From the NCBI GenBank assembly GCA_963377175.1, contig CAUJNA010003795.1:1-64000 (forward strand): a DNA stretch of 64,000 bases, read 5' to 3'. Positions within the stretch are counted from its first letter, which is position 1. Each line of letters opens with the position of its first letter. Shown piece by piece: positions 32,143 through 41,461 of the stretch. Made by a program: the position numbers and the translations under genes. The notes under the pieces were generated by a model. The model did not search any database, was not told the DNA's origin, and saw only the letters and a list, made by a program, of their open reading frames with translations. The stretch comes from Effrenium voratum. Its lineage: Eukaryota; Sar; Dinophyceae; Suessiales; Symbiodiniaceae.

Positions 32143-32352
32143 TTAAATCAATGAAGCGTTGCATAAATTCAACGCAGGTAATTTATATAATAGTTTGTCC
32201 GATTTTTGATTTTCTAACTTTTCTATTCTCGCTACACATTCTTGAATAGATTTTATTATTAAAGTATCCGCTCTCGTTTTTTCATCTACTCTTAAATTTT
32301 TGATGTCTTCCATACTGTTATTTTCTTCGTTTTTGCTTTGACCAATACCCAT
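32143..32352 (-). CDS. Small protein with N-myristoylation-type start (69 aa)
   Basis: Begins MGIGQSKN, fitting the MGxxxS consensus for N-myristoylation after removal of Met. The middle has a helix likely to form a coiled coil (CVARIEKLENQKSD). Ends in LNLCNASLI. Myristoylated small proteins occur in virions of several large DNA viruses; a membrane or virion role is inference. Lies directly downstream of the fibre gene, same strand, with a 9-bp gap and its own leader TAATAATATATAATG. Confidence 0.65.
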   Translation of the reverse strand: MGIGQSKNEENNSMEDIKNLRVDEKTRADTLIIKSIQECVARIEKLENQKSDKLLYKLPALNLCNASLI

Positions 32353-32361
32353 TATATATTA

Positions 32362-35097
32362 TTATTTAGATTTTTCTTTTTTCAATTCCTTAATTTCTTT
32401 TTCAAGTTTATCTATTTTATCATTTAATTCTAATACTGCTTTATGAACCAACACGGGTAAAACTAAATAATTCAATCCTAAATACTCTTTATCTTTACAT
32501 ACAATATTTTCAAACTCTTTAGGAATTGCTTTTAATACTTCATCTGCGATATATCCTATATGAGTTTTACCCCCGTCATTTCTATCGTGTCTCTTAAACT
32601 TCTTTGGCTTAAATTTCTTAATAATATTCATACAGTTAGATTTGACATTGTCTATGTCATATTTCAACCGCGAATCAGATGAATCAACAAACGTTCCATG
32701 AATGGTTACTGTCGTTGCTGTTAAGTCTATATTAGTTCCTGTTGATGGTTCAAGAGTATTACATAACAATTTCTTCGTTCCTGCAACTGTTACATTTTCA
32801 TTGAATGTTGATGAGGCATTATTTGTAAAACTTCCAGTATTTACAGTTGTTCCAAATGTCTTATCAATAGATAATAAAACTGAAGGTGTAGTTGAACTAT
32901 CTGAAACTCTAAAAGCTGTATTTGACGTTCTGAATATTACATCAAATGTTGATAAATTAGTTCCATCATAATAAGTTGATATTTCACTCGTACCAAGCTT
33001 TATGTCTGTGCCAGTAGTCATGGAAAGATCATTTAAAAATGAGACTGTTGTTAAATCAAATGATTGTATTGTATTAGTTGCTAAATATGCATTTTGAACT
33101 GCTAAGTTAGTATCAACGGTTATTAATGTTCCTCCGTTAGGTGCTAAATGATTGCTTCTTAATGCACCATTAGTTTTAACATAAACATCATCAGCAAATA
33201 AATTACCCATAAAATCAGCAGTAGCAGTATTAAAAGTCCATCCGCTAGAAATATTAACAGCTCCGACTATATTATCTTGGACACCAGCGTCCCCACAAAT
33301 AAATCTAATTGAAGAATTAACATCACTATTCCTCATATCAAAAGATGAAAAAGCACTAACATATCTATATAATTCACAATTTGTATCAATTGTTAATTTA
33401 CCATCAGTATCAATATTAACATTATCACAATTAACATTAGCATTTGTATAAATGTTTCCTAAAACATCAATAGGTTTACTAAAAATAGTTTTATTAACTA
33501 ATCCATCACACATCATATATTGATTAGAAGCATTACTAACATCGCCAACAGAAAGAGCAACAAAATCATTATGAGACATATATAAACCTTCTATAGCATC
33601 AGGAGTATATCTTCGTATTGAACCATTATTATTAAAATTCAAATATGAACCATTGTTAAGACTTATTGCTTTGTCAGTTCCCATAAATTGAACTGCATCA
33701 GTAAATCTTGCTTGTCCAGCACAATTTAAAACATAACCATTAACACCAACAGCACCTAAACCAAACCTATCTTTTACCCACACTCTTCCAACATTAGCAT
33801 CTCCTATTTGAGTTTCCCATTGACCTCCTGCGCTACTCATCCACATGCGTCCGTCTCTGTTAATATTGAACTCTCTATTAAACATTTGAAATGTCATTTG
33901 CAATCCAACATTAGGAGACGATGTAGTACTAAACTTATTACATATTATAGAACCAGTAGTAAGCATATTTAAATTACTGTGTAAAGTTGCATTATCACTA
34001 AAATTAATAGCACCTGCTACTGATTGAGCGTTAGTATTTATTTTATCTAATTTTTGTCCTAATGATGTATCCTGTGAATTATTGATAGTAATTATTGAAT
34101 TAATTGTATTTGTATTTCCCGTTATTAATCCACTTAATCCATCTGATTGTAAAACATATCTAGCGTCAGAACCTGCTATATCTAAAATAGACGAACACGA
34201 AAATAAACCTGATACTTGTAAATTGCTTAATATTGTAGTATTATGATTTAATATTATTTTATCATTTTGAAAAGTTGAAGAATTATTAATTTCTACATCA
34301 CCAAAACCTCTTTGATTCAAAAACATAGTTGCTCCACTTAAATTTCCATAAACATAACTATCAAAATAATTATTATACATTTCAAAGAAATTATTATAAT
34401 TTCCAAATTCTGCTATTTTGAAAGTTGCAGTAGTTGTTATATTGTGTATTAATGTATTATTTAATATTGATGTATTTAACTTATTTGATAATAAATTATT
34501 AGTTGTTATTTTATTATAATAATCTGCTTCATTAAGTGAACCTCCATTCTGTAAATCTGATATTGCTGAAATATGTGAATTTACTGTACTATTTAATCCT
34601 GTTATTAAATTAGAATTAGAACTAATATTATTAAAATTAGTTGTTATAGTAGAATTCAAATTATTTATTAAATGTGTATTAGATGAAATATTGTTAATAT
34701 TTGTATTAATTAAGTTAGAATTAGAACTAATATTATTAAAATTAGTTGTCATAGTAGAATTTAAATTACTTATTAAATTTGTATTTGATGAAATATTATT
34801 AAAATTTGTATTTGAAGTTATTGTCAGATTACCTATTAAAAATGTATTTGAACTAATATTATTTGATAATACATTAACTTCCGTCTTATTGTATGGTTGA
34901 TTTATATCGTAAAAATTAGCGTCAATCTGTGCTTTTGTGTAAGTATCTACTTGGTCTGCTTTGTTGTTGAGTAAATCAATTATATCTGATTGATTAGCGT
35001 ATATGTTTCTAATGTTTGTTACCCCGCTTGTAGAATTGATTTCACTAATTGTGTGCGCTACAACATTCTCAAAGTTTGTTAAATTTATTGAAGGCAT
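32362..35097 (-). CDS. Fibre protein with C-terminal S74 self-cleaving chaperone domain (911 aa)
   Basis: The N-terminal ~200 residues are degenerate repeats of SSNTNLISNLNST / TNFNNISSNSNLI type, expected to form a trimeric coiled-coil or beta-helical shaft. A long beta-rich middle follows. The last ~107 residues (805-911) are a peptidase S74 / intramolecular chaperone domain: SDSRLKYDI holds the Ser-Asp cleavage motif, then HIGYIADEVLKAIP and LNYLVLPVLVHKAV, and a Lys/Glu coiled-coil tail. This domain drives trimerisation of phage tail spikes and then cuts itself off. The protein is probably a virion spike or host-attachment fibre. Next to the capsid gene on the same strand; leader ATTAATATATAATG (late-like). 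Confidence 0.88.
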   Translation of the reverse strand: MPSINLTNFENVVAHTISEINSTSGVTNIRNIYANQSDIIDLLNNKADQVDTYTKAQIDANFYDINQPYNKTEVNVLSNNISSNTFLIGNLTITSNTNFNNISSNTNLISNLNSTMTTNFNNISSNSNLINTNINNISSNTHLINNLNSTITTNFNNISSNSNLITGLNSTVNSHISAISDLQNGGSLNEADYYNKITTNNLLSNKLNTSILNNTLIHNITTTATFKIAEFGNYNNFFEMYNNYFDSYVYGNLSGATMFLNQRGFGDVEINNSSTFQNDKIILNHNTTILSNLQVSGLFSCSSILDIAGSDARYVLQSDGLSGLITGNTNTINSIITINNSQDTSLGQKLDKINTNAQSVAGAINFSDNATLHSNLNMLTTGSIICNKFSTTSSPNVGLQMTFQMFNREFNINRDGRMWMSSAGGQWETQIGDANVGRVWVKDRFGLGAVGVNGYVLNCAGQARFTDAVQFMGTDKAISLNNGSYLNFNNNGSIRRYTPDAIEGLYMSHNDFVALSVGDVSNASNQYMMCDGLVNKTIFSKPIDVLGNIYTNANVNCDNVNIDTDGKLTIDTNCELYRYVSAFSSFDMRNSDVNSSIRFICGDAGVQDNIVGAVNISSGWTFNTATADFMGNLFADDVYVKTNGALRSNHLAPNGGTLITVDTNLAVQNAYLATNTIQSFDLTTVSFLNDLSMTTGTDIKLGTSEISTYYDGTNLSTFDVIFRTSNTAFRVSDSSTTPSVLLSIDKTFGTTVNTGSFTNNASSTFNENVTVAGTKKLLCNTLEPSTGTNIDLTATTVTIHGTFVDSSDSRLKYDIDNVKSNCMNIIKKFKPKKFKRHDRNDGGKTHIGYIADEVLKAIPKEFENIVCKDKEYLGLNYLVLPVLVHKAVLELNDKIDKLEKEIKELKKEKSK

Positions 35098-35161
35098 TAT
35101 ATATTAATAGTAGAAAATGATAATATTTATTTATTTTAATGTTATCATTTTTTACTTATTC

Positions 35162-36544
35162 TTAATCGAGTATCTGAACTCCGGCGTCTCTAATGGATAA
35201 TATTTGTTCTGATACTAATGTTATATATATTGTATCTGGCATATTTGCTGTTAACATACTTCCAATAGGTTTCACACGAATTAAAAGTTGTTGCCCTGCT
35301 TTTGTGTTAATTCCAGTATATGAACTATCGGGAACCTTTTCGAAATCCATAGCAAAGATAAACTTATCAACACGATAAGCAGAATATTCAATCGATAAAT
35401 GGTGTTGATGGAACAATGGTAAATTTAATGCTTTTCGTAAATAATAGAATGCTTGTGTTAATGAACGGCAAGGATACTCAGGATATAGTTTTGAACCTAA
35501 TTGAAGTTGAAATTCTAAATCAAGGTCGGAATTGTAGTATCCACTTTCTTGATAATTCAAATAATACATAGGATGATAGAAATTGTTGTATTCTTTCATA
35601 ACGTGAGTATCGCCTACTGCGCTTTTACTGAAAGAGATGAACGCGGCAGCGAGTTTTGACACTGAACGAACAACAGTAGTGTTAACTGACGACGAACCAT
35701 CGGGAACTTGATTAGATTGACAAATATAAGTATTATAAGTAATAGGTAATTCTTTCCCATCAAGTAGGTGTGCAACATATTTATTATGAAGGTCGTTGTC
35801 CAAGCTTACCAAATCAGTTTGAAGGAATGCGTTACTAATTGAGAACTGCTCATTTGTATGAAGGCTTGTGTCTGTGTTGCCACTCGCTGGAAACCTCGAC
35901 CCACCCGCTGTAACAACACAATCGGTAAAATGTGAAACTAATTCAAGTTCTAAAACAAGAGGACACGCTTTTAACGGGATATACTTAAATTGATTGAATA
36001 AACCAAGCATCGGTTTAAATCCTACAACCATTTTTCTGTTAAAGCCTGGAATTGTGTAAGCGTCATATGCAGGACCAATATGACCCGATGAAGGAACTGC
36101 ACGACGTGTGTTTAAATCATCATCATATCTATAACCAAAACTCTGGGCGTCTTCATTGTCTCTTGCTCCTTTTGACATCATGCAACACATCATGTGATGA
36201 TTTCGGTTGTAATAATCAATGTCTTCAACAAGTTGATTACCAGCAATTAGTCTTGCTCTTCTAAAAAAGGAATAAGTAGGAGACAGAGGACGTAAGCGTT
36301 TATTGTCTGACGGGTCAGTGTTTTCAACGGTGAAATAAACCATTACACTCTGCGGGTCAAGCCAAGTATTATCTTCAGCATTTAAAGCTATTTTCAACAC
36401 ACGTTGGCCAGATGAAGGGGTGTAGATATTACTTCCAGAAGGGAAAAACGAGACTGAACGGCGGTCGTTGATATAACTTGCACCTTTATTTAACTTGAAT
36501 GAGAGGTTGTCAATTAGAATATCTTCAGCACTAAAAGTTTCCAT
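35162..36544 (-). CDS. Candidate major capsid protein (460 aa)
   Basis: Assigned as the double jelly-roll major capsid protein mainly from context, length and composition. It is a beta-rich 460-aa protein without lysine-rich tails, on the strand opposite the minor capsid gene and surrounded by fibre and lipase genes. N-terminal FLF-type strands (VSFFPSGSNIYTP, VLKIALNAEDNTWLDPQSVM) and MVYFTVENTDP fit the first jelly roll; SFVSEQILSI-type strands close the second. It is shorter than most metazoan Polinton capsid proteins (about 600 aa) and nearer to protist Polinton-like virus sizes. A fold search would settle it. Leader AATTATATATAGCAATG, late-like. Confidence 0.75.
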   Translation of the reverse strand: METFSAEDILIDNLSFKLNKGASYINDRRSVSFFPSGSNIYTPSSGQRVLKIALNAEDNTWLDPQSVMVYFTVENTDPSDNKRLRPLSPTYSFFRRARLIAGNQLVEDIDYYNRNHHMMCCMMSKGARDNEDAQSFGYRYDDDLNTRRAVPSSGHIGPAYDAYTIPGFNRKMVVGFKPMLGLFNQFKYIPLKACPLVLELELVSHFTDCVVTAGGSRFPASGNTDTSLHTNEQFSISNAFLQTDLVSLDNDLHNKYVAHLLDGKELPITYNTYICQSNQVPDGSSSVNTTVVRSVSKLAAAFISFSKSAVGDTHVMKEYNNFYHPMYYLNYQESGYYNSDLDLEFQLQLGSKLYPEYPCRSLTQAFYYLRKALNLPLFHQHHLSIEYSAYRVDKFIFAMDFEKVPDSSYTGINTKAGQQLLIRVKPIGSMLTANMPDTIYITLVSEQILSIRDAGVQILD

Positions 36545-36578
36545 TGCTATATATAATTTAATTTAGAAATAATTTAAA

Positions 36579-36803
36579 CTAAACTAAATTAAATAATTTA
36601 GTGTAATCCTTTTGATTAGAGTTATTATTTTTAAATATGTTCATTTTCTTTTTCTTAATCTTATCTTCAACTGGATTATTCCCTTTTTCTTTCTCCATTA
36701 CTAATTCTCTAATTTCTTCATACGTACTTTTCTTATACTTTTTATTTTCATTCTTAATCATATCATCCGTTGTTTCATTGTCATATTTCTTATGTTGTAT
36801 CAT
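36579..36803 (-). CDS. Small basic hypothetical protein (74 aa)
   Basis: Lys/Asn-rich and highly charged (KNENKKYKKSTYEEIRELV), ending NNSNQKDYTKLFNLV. Unrecognised. Lies between the capsid gene and another small gene in a same-strand cluster; its AT-rich leader is consistent with late expression. Confidence 0.55.
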   Translation of the reverse strand: MIQHKKYDNETTDDMIKNENKKYKKSTYEEIRELVMEKEKGNNPVEDKIKKKKMNIFKNNNSNQKDYTKLFNLV

Positions 36804-36811
36804 TAATATTA

Positions 36812-37078
36812 TTATGATAATAAATTTATGTTTTTTCTTTTTACTATTTCGTCAATGTCTGATTGAGTGTGATTACATCTGTTGTTGTCATTTAATAACA
36901 TGAACTTATTATTTGCGACTTTTGCTTTAAACAAGATAAAATTATAACAGTTGGAATATTCAAAACCTCTAAATATATAACATCCACATTGGCATTTTAC
37001 ATATGTTCGTTTATTATCTCTATATAAATCCATTAATCTTTGTTCAATTGTTAAGTTTTCATTTAACTGATTATACAT
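36812..37078 (-). CDS. Small cysteine-containing hypothetical protein (88 aa)
   Basis: CQCGCYIFRGFEYSNCYNF (about 29-47) may bind zinc. The C-terminus has CNHTQSDIDEIVKRK. Same-strand cluster with the lipase and capsid genes; leader ATATAATATTATATATG-like (late class). Unrecognised. Confidence 0.6.
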   Translation of the reverse strand: MYNQLNENLTIEQRLMDLYRDNKRTYVKCQCGCYIFRGFEYSNCYNFILFKAKVANNKFMLLNDNNRCNHTQSDIDEIVKRKNINLLS

Positions 37079-37118
37079 ATATAATATTATATATTTATAT
37101 ATTTAAGTACTTATTTAA

Positions 37119-37742
37119 CTATATTATCTCCGTTACCGGTTCAACACTGCTTGAAACATCTTTACCTTGGTCTCCGTATCCAGTTATGTAATCGTGGTTA
37201 GTAAATGGATTTAATGAACCAGTATAAACAGTTGCAGCAGACCTATCCAAAATACTGACAGGGTCTAAGATACTTCTAAAATTAATGTAATCATCGGTGA
37301 TTTTAGACCTTCGTGATATAAACGCCGCTCCATAAGTGGTTAAAGTTAATTCTCTTTCAGGGTAATCTTTTGTTATCTGTGCCCCTACACTTGAACCGAG
37401 ACTATGTGTTATAAGATGTTTAACTTCATTGTTTTCATCCAATGCTGTTGATGTGTCTTTATATCGTTGTGAATATTTAGTCATTTTAAAGGGAAGTCCT
37501 ACATCTGCCAGAATGTCATTAACAGCACCTCCAAACGTTCCTTTTCCAAATGTTCCTGCTACATACATTTTATCACCATCAATATAAAAACCTTTACCAT
37601 TGCCATATGCTCTACTCAACCCTTGTGCATCAGTTAAATTTGAATTAGGATAATAACTATTTAATATTTTGTCAGTTTGTTTCATAACATTAGTTATTTT
37701 AGTTGTTTTTCTTATAAGGTTGATAATGTTTAATTTTCCCAT
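37119..37742 (-). CDS. Class 3 lipase-like / alpha-beta hydrolase (207 aa)
   Basis: A nucleophile elbow ITHSLGSSVG places Ser114. Downstream LDPVSILD supplies Asp160 or Asp166 and NPFTNHDYITGYG supplies His183: the Ser-Asp-His order and spacing of class 3 lipases (the VDPVS and HxL-type region is characteristic). The hydrophobic N-terminus (INLIRKTTKITNVM) could be amphipathic. Lipase-like genes occur in some virophages and Polinton-like viruses, where a role in membrane penetration or release is suspected. Head-to-head with the minor capsid gene across a 76-bp AT-rich gap. Confidence 0.82.
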   Translation of the reverse strand: MGKLNIINLIRKTTKITNVMKQTDKILNSYYPNSNLTDAQGLSRAYGNGKGFYIDGDKMYVAGTFGKGTFGGAVNDILADVGLPFKMTKYSQRYKDTSTALDENNEVKHLITHSLGSSVGAQITKDYPERELTLTTYGAAFISRRSKITDDYINFRSILDPVSILDRSAATVYTGSLNPFTNHDYITGYGDQGKDVSSSVEPVTEII

Positions 37743-37818
37743 GCTTCATTTCATAAATTAACTTTTTATTATTAATCATATATTTAAAGTTATAAATTAA
37801 TTTCTCAATTAATTAATA

Positions 37819-38673
37819 ATGCTTACATATAAAAAAGTTTATATTGACAGCGCTCATAGAATTAGCGGTTCATCATCGAATTTCAAAGTTGAATTGCCGG
37901 AAACACTACAAACAGACAACGGGGTTCATTGCTACATTCATGAAGTAACATTACCTAACTCGTGGTATTCAATACAGTCAGGATTAAATAATATATTATA
38001 CTTTTATTCTTCTCCACTAGTTCCAGATGAAGATAACACAAATGTCCATTATTTAGCGTTACAATTGGACGAAGGAATATATACTGGCACAGAACTAGCG
38101 ACAGAATTAAAGTCAAAAATAAATGGTGTTGTAGATAATACTAATTTCTCAAATACTTATGAAGTTACTTACAGTGTGAAAACTAATAAAATAACAATTT
38201 ATTCAAACTATGCCGATAGAAAGTTCGCTGTGTTAACTGATGAACAAATGAAACTAACATATGCAGATTATATATGGAATGGAAGTTTTAATGCTAATAA
38301 CTTGCAATCTGTTAATGAAGTTTTAGGAAATTATCAAATGGCAGTTTATCAATATAATAATCCTTATGTTTCTGGTTTCGTTAATCTTCAACCCATTAGA
38401 AATATTTATATTCATTCTTCTCAATTGTCTAATTATAATCAAGTAAAATTAAGAACCGGCGATAGCACAGTTGTTAAGAAAGTACCAGTCACAGCACCAC
38501 ACGCGGGAATTGTCTTTGATTCGGAATTAAACCCTCTGGATTACTTGGATGTATCAAATAGAAGCTTTAAACAATTAGATTTTTGGATTAGTAATTCATT
38601 AGGAAATGAAATTAATTTAAATGGGGTAAATGTATCCCTGTCATTATTGTTTGTGAAAAGCGATATTATTTAA
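37819..38673 (+). CDS. Minor capsid (penton-type) protein, 284 aa
   Basis: The single jelly-roll vertex protein. The N-terminus KKVYIDSAHRISGSSSNFKV then ELPETLQ is the characteristic start of Polinton and virophage minor capsid proteins. VTLPNSWYSI, LDEGIYTGTELATELKSKI and the near-terminal FKQLDFWISNSLGNEINLNG then VNVSLSLLFV also match the family. Length is in the usual range. Start ATG at 37,819 after TTAATTAATA; late-like leader. First gene of a plus-strand row that continues to 41,425. Confidence 0.93.
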   Translation: MLTYKKVYIDSAHRISGSSSNFKVELPETLQTDNGVHCYIHEVTLPNSWYSIQSGLNNILYFYSSPLVPDEDNTNVHYLALQLDEGIYTGTELATELKSKINGVVDNTNFSNTYEVTYSVKTNKITIYSNYADRKFAVLTDEQMKLTYADYIWNGSFNANNLQSVNEVLGNYQMAVYQYNNPYVSGFVNLQPIRNIYIHSSQLSNYNQVKLRTGDSTVVKKVPVTAPHAGIVFDSELNPLDYLDVSNRSFKQLDFWISNSLGNEINLNGVNVSLSLLFVKSDII

Positions 38674-38720
38674 ATATATTCTTTAATTTTTCCATATAGA
38701 ATATATATAGAATATATTAT

Positions 38721-39215
38721 ATGTCAAGTATTGAGGTAGTAGATGTTAGTAATGAAACTAAAACAGAAGAAGCACCTGTTAATAATGAAGTCGTTGAACA
38801 AAATGAAACAGTTAATGAAGAACCAACGCCAGAAGAAGTTAAACCTGAAGAAGTCATTCCTGGACCAAAAGCGAAAGCAAAAGCATTACCAAGAACTAAA
38901 AAAGAAGTTGAATTAGTAGAATGTGAACAATGCTCTAAAAAGATGACATTGAAAAGTTTGAGACACTCACATCCTAAAAATTGTAAAGGGGCAAAAACCG
39001 AGATGCTCCCAGTCAATCCACAAAAGAATATTAGAAAGATAAAACCAGAAGTAAAAGAAGAAATTAAGAATGAGATTAAACAAGAAGTGATTAAAGAAAC
39101 TATTAAGAAACCCACGGCAACAGAACTAATAAACCAACATTATGAAGAACTTAAACAGAAGAAAAAACAAGATAAACAAGAAAAAATAAACAAATTATCT
39201 TCATCAATGTTTTAA
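38721..39215 (+). CDS. Hypothetical protein with zinc finger and charged tails (164 aa)
   Basis: An acidic Glu/Pro/Val-rich N-terminus, then a C2H2-like segment VECEQCSKKMTLKSLRHSHP then KNC (about 72-95), then a Lys/Glu helix. Unrecognised. Position right after the minor capsid gene and the leader ATAGAATATATTATATG suggest a late virion-associated product. Confidence 0.7.
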   Translation: MSSIEVVDVSNETKTEEAPVNNEVVEQNETVNEEPTPEEVKPEEVIPGPKAKAKALPRTKKEVELVECEQCSKKMTLKSLRHSHPKNCKGAKTEMLPVNPQKNIRKIKPEVKEEIKNEIKQEVIKETIKKPTATELINQHYEELKQKKKQDKQEKINKLSSSMF

Positions 39216-39245
39216 ATAATAATCTAATTATAATATATATTAATC

Positions 39246-39578
39246 ATGCTTATGAGAAGTCATAGAAATGTAGAATTTAAAAGGGCGCCACAAGTAGCAC
39301 GTCATTATAATGTTTCAGATTTATGGGGAGTTGCTTCAAGAATGAATTATTTTAAGCAGTTGAAGGAAACGCTGGAAGCGAGACAATCACAGGGAGCATT
39401 AATAAAGTATAGAAATGATTTAGCTGAAAGCAACAGAACCGAAAGTTACAGAAAGGAATTAGACAGAATAAGAAACATATTAGACAACACACGGTCACCA
39501 GATGGAATACAAACAAAGGAACAACTAACTGTAAGAAAGAAGCATTTAGAAGAAATGATTAAGAATATATCTGATTAA
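39246..39578 (+). CDS. Hypothetical basic helical protein (110 aa)
   Basis: Basic and mostly helical (YFKQLKETLEARQSQGALIK). No recognisable domain. Late-like leader ATAATATATATTAATCATG. Part of the late row. Confidence 0.65.
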   Translation: MLMRSHRNVEFKRAPQVARHYNVSDLWGVASRMNYFKQLKETLEARQSQGALIKYRNDLAESNRTESYRKELDRIRNILDNTRSPDGIQTKEQLTVRKKHLEEMIKNISD

Positions 39579-39605
39579 TTTATTTTTCTAAATAAATAAT
39601 ATACT

Positions 39606-40529
39606 ATGATTAAATCAATTAGTAGATTGAATACAGTAGGACCGGTAAAAGTAGGGTCATTGAAATCACAACTACATTTGAGACCTTCTTATGATGAATT
39701 ATTGAAAGAAACATTAGTAGGAGATGAGAACCGTCCATCAATTGAAAATGTGATAGACAGAAAAGCGACAAGATACAGATTAAACCAATACGGTAGTCAG
39801 TTTGATAATAAGGACGTCTTAGACATTCAAAAGAAGCAAGAACTAGACCGGAGAGGAGAAGTTATGAAAGGAGCAATGTCGGACGATGGTAGTGTAAGAG
39901 CTAAACTTAATGATGAATTGAAACTTGCTGACACACTGAAACAACACCAGTCTTTCATTCAAGAAGGACTAACGGAAGCACAGAAACAGAAAGAAGAACT
40001 TGCAGAAAAATTGAGACTTTGGAGAGAACAACACGAAGAAATGGCAAGCGCTGTTTCAAAGAGTTCATATCCTGCCGGTGTAGAAGTTCATTCAATGGTG
40101 TCCGCTGATGAAATGCCAGAATTAGAACCATTAGAGGAAGGCGAAGAAGAAGATGAACGAGAAGACGACCCAGTTGTTGAAGTAGAATCAAAAGCAGAAG
40201 ACGCTTATGATTACAACGTGTTTAAGAAAAGAGCGTCTGAACTAACACCCGCTTATCTTGCAAGCAGACCAGAAGAGATGAAAGATGTCATGGACAAACT
40301 GAAAGGATTTAAAAAGATTAAAGACAGTGTTCATGAAGAATTCACTGAGTTATATAATGCTTTAATTAATAGCGTTGGTGATTTTATCAAGAAGGAACAC
40401 AGATTGAAATTAGTAAGGTTTTACAATGATAAAGTGTATTACTCAGTTTTCCACCCACGACCTAAGGAAAAAGAAGATAGCCCAACCGTGATGGATGGTT
40501 CATTTAAAGAAATACCAGCGGAAGTTTAA
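39606..40529 (+). CDS. Hypothetical coiled-coil / acidic virion-type protein (307 aa)
   Basis: The N-terminal third is basic and polar, residues ~100-155 form a likely coiled coil (EAQKQKEELAEKLRLWREQH), then an acidic block (PELEPLEEGEEEDEREDD), then a helical C-terminus ending EIPAEV. Unrecognised. Its size and place between capsid-type genes suggest a structural or scaffolding role; that is inference. Confidence 0.68.
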   Translation: MIKSISRLNTVGPVKVGSLKSQLHLRPSYDELLKETLVGDENRPSIENVIDRKATRYRLNQYGSQFDNKDVLDIQKKQELDRRGEVMKGAMSDDGSVRAKLNDELKLADTLKQHQSFIQEGLTEAQKQKEELAEKLRLWREQHEEMASAVSKSSYPAGVEVHSMVSADEMPELEPLEEGEEEDEREDDPVVEVESKAEDAYDYNVFKKRASELTPAYLASRPEEMKDVMDKLKGFKKIKDSVHEEFTELYNALINSVGDFIKKEHRLKLVRFYNDKVYYSVFHPRPKEKEDSPTVMDGSFKEIPAEV

Positions 40530-40549
40530 TAAAATATATAATATTTAAT

Positions 40550-41425
40550 ATGACTGATAAATATTATGGATTACGCCGACGCCCTACTTTTGAAGAAATG
40601 CTAAAGGAAGCGATGACGCACAGATTAAAAATTGAAATCATCCCCGAAAGACAGGTAATTGACTTGTCAATCAACAATTTAGATTTTGACGATTTTGACC
40701 TTTCAAAATACGATAGGAGACTACGGTTGAATGCTAGGGTTCAAACTGATGAACAAGTTCTTCAACACGAATTGTTCCCTGATATGTTTGATGAAGTAGC
40801 GCCAACATCACAGTTATATGAAAACAACGAGGCAGACGCACAAACAACACGATATATAGCAAAAGATTTTACTGATGAAATTTATAGTAATGCAACTTCA
40901 GGACCAAAAGATGAACCAAAAGATGAACCAAAAGATGAACCAAAAGATGAACCAAAAGATGAACCAAAAGATGAAAAGCAGGAAGATTTACAAAGTCTTC
41001 ATTTAACATCATCATCGTCATCAGCATCAACCGAAAAAGATAAGAAAGAGGAAAGCCGAGAAATAAAATCGTTAAGAAACATATTTGTAGGTGGAGAAGA
41101 CAAGAGCGTATTTGAACTATTCAAACGTGACAAGAAGACATCCACACCATCAGAACAATCAAGGGAACAGGAAGAAGAACAACCGAGGACATCATTCTGG
41201 TCAAGACGACAGGTAGAAGCAAGAAGCAGAAGTCACTCACCAGAAGAAAGAGCAAGAGGTAATCAAATGAACAGAAGACAATTAGAAACAAGAAGCAGGA
41301 GCAACTCACCCCAAGAAATAGCTAGAGGTAGTGAATGGACGAGGGAACAATTGGAAACAAGAAGCAGGAGTAGAAGCCCAGAAAGCACAAATACAAAAAG
41401 TAGCCGAGGCAAGAAGAAAAAATAA
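40550..41425 (+). CDS. KDEP-repeat and SR-repeat protein (291 aa)
   Basis: Residues ~121-144 are six tandem PKDE units (18-bp DNA repeat). The C-terminal third holds three ~23-residue repeats, each with RRQVEARSRSHSPEERARG-type sequence (RSRSHSP, RSRSNSP, RSRSRSP), ending SSRGKKKK. RS/SP dipeptides are substrates of SR-protein kinases, and basic SR tails bind nucleic acid. It may condense the genome or mimic host splicing factors; both are inference. Last gene of the late row, leader AATATATAATATTTAATATG. Confidence 0.75.
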   Translation: MTDKYYGLRRRPTFEEMLKEAMTHRLKIEIIPERQVIDLSINNLDFDDFDLSKYDRRLRLNARVQTDEQVLQHELFPDMFDEVAPTSQLYENNEADAQTTRYIAKDFTDEIYSNATSGPKDEPKDEPKDEPKDEPKDEPKDEKQEDLQSLHLTSSSSSASTEKDKKEESREIKSLRNIFVGGEDKSVFELFKRDKKTSTPSEQSREQEEEQPRTSFWSRRQVEARSRSHSPEERARGNQMNRRQLETRSRSNSPQEIARGSEWTREQLETRSRSRSPESTNTKSSRGKKKK

Positions 41426-41460
41426 AAACTACTTAAAGACAAAACGCCCTAATATAGTAA
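41425..41460 (+). promoter_or_regulatory. Early-type promoter before the 107-aa zinc-finger gene
   Basis: AAAACTACTTAAAGACAAAA then CGCCCTAATATAG, ATG 17 bp or less beyond. Marks the switch from the late row to the early replication block. Confidence 0.68.
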
Positions 41461-41461
41461 A

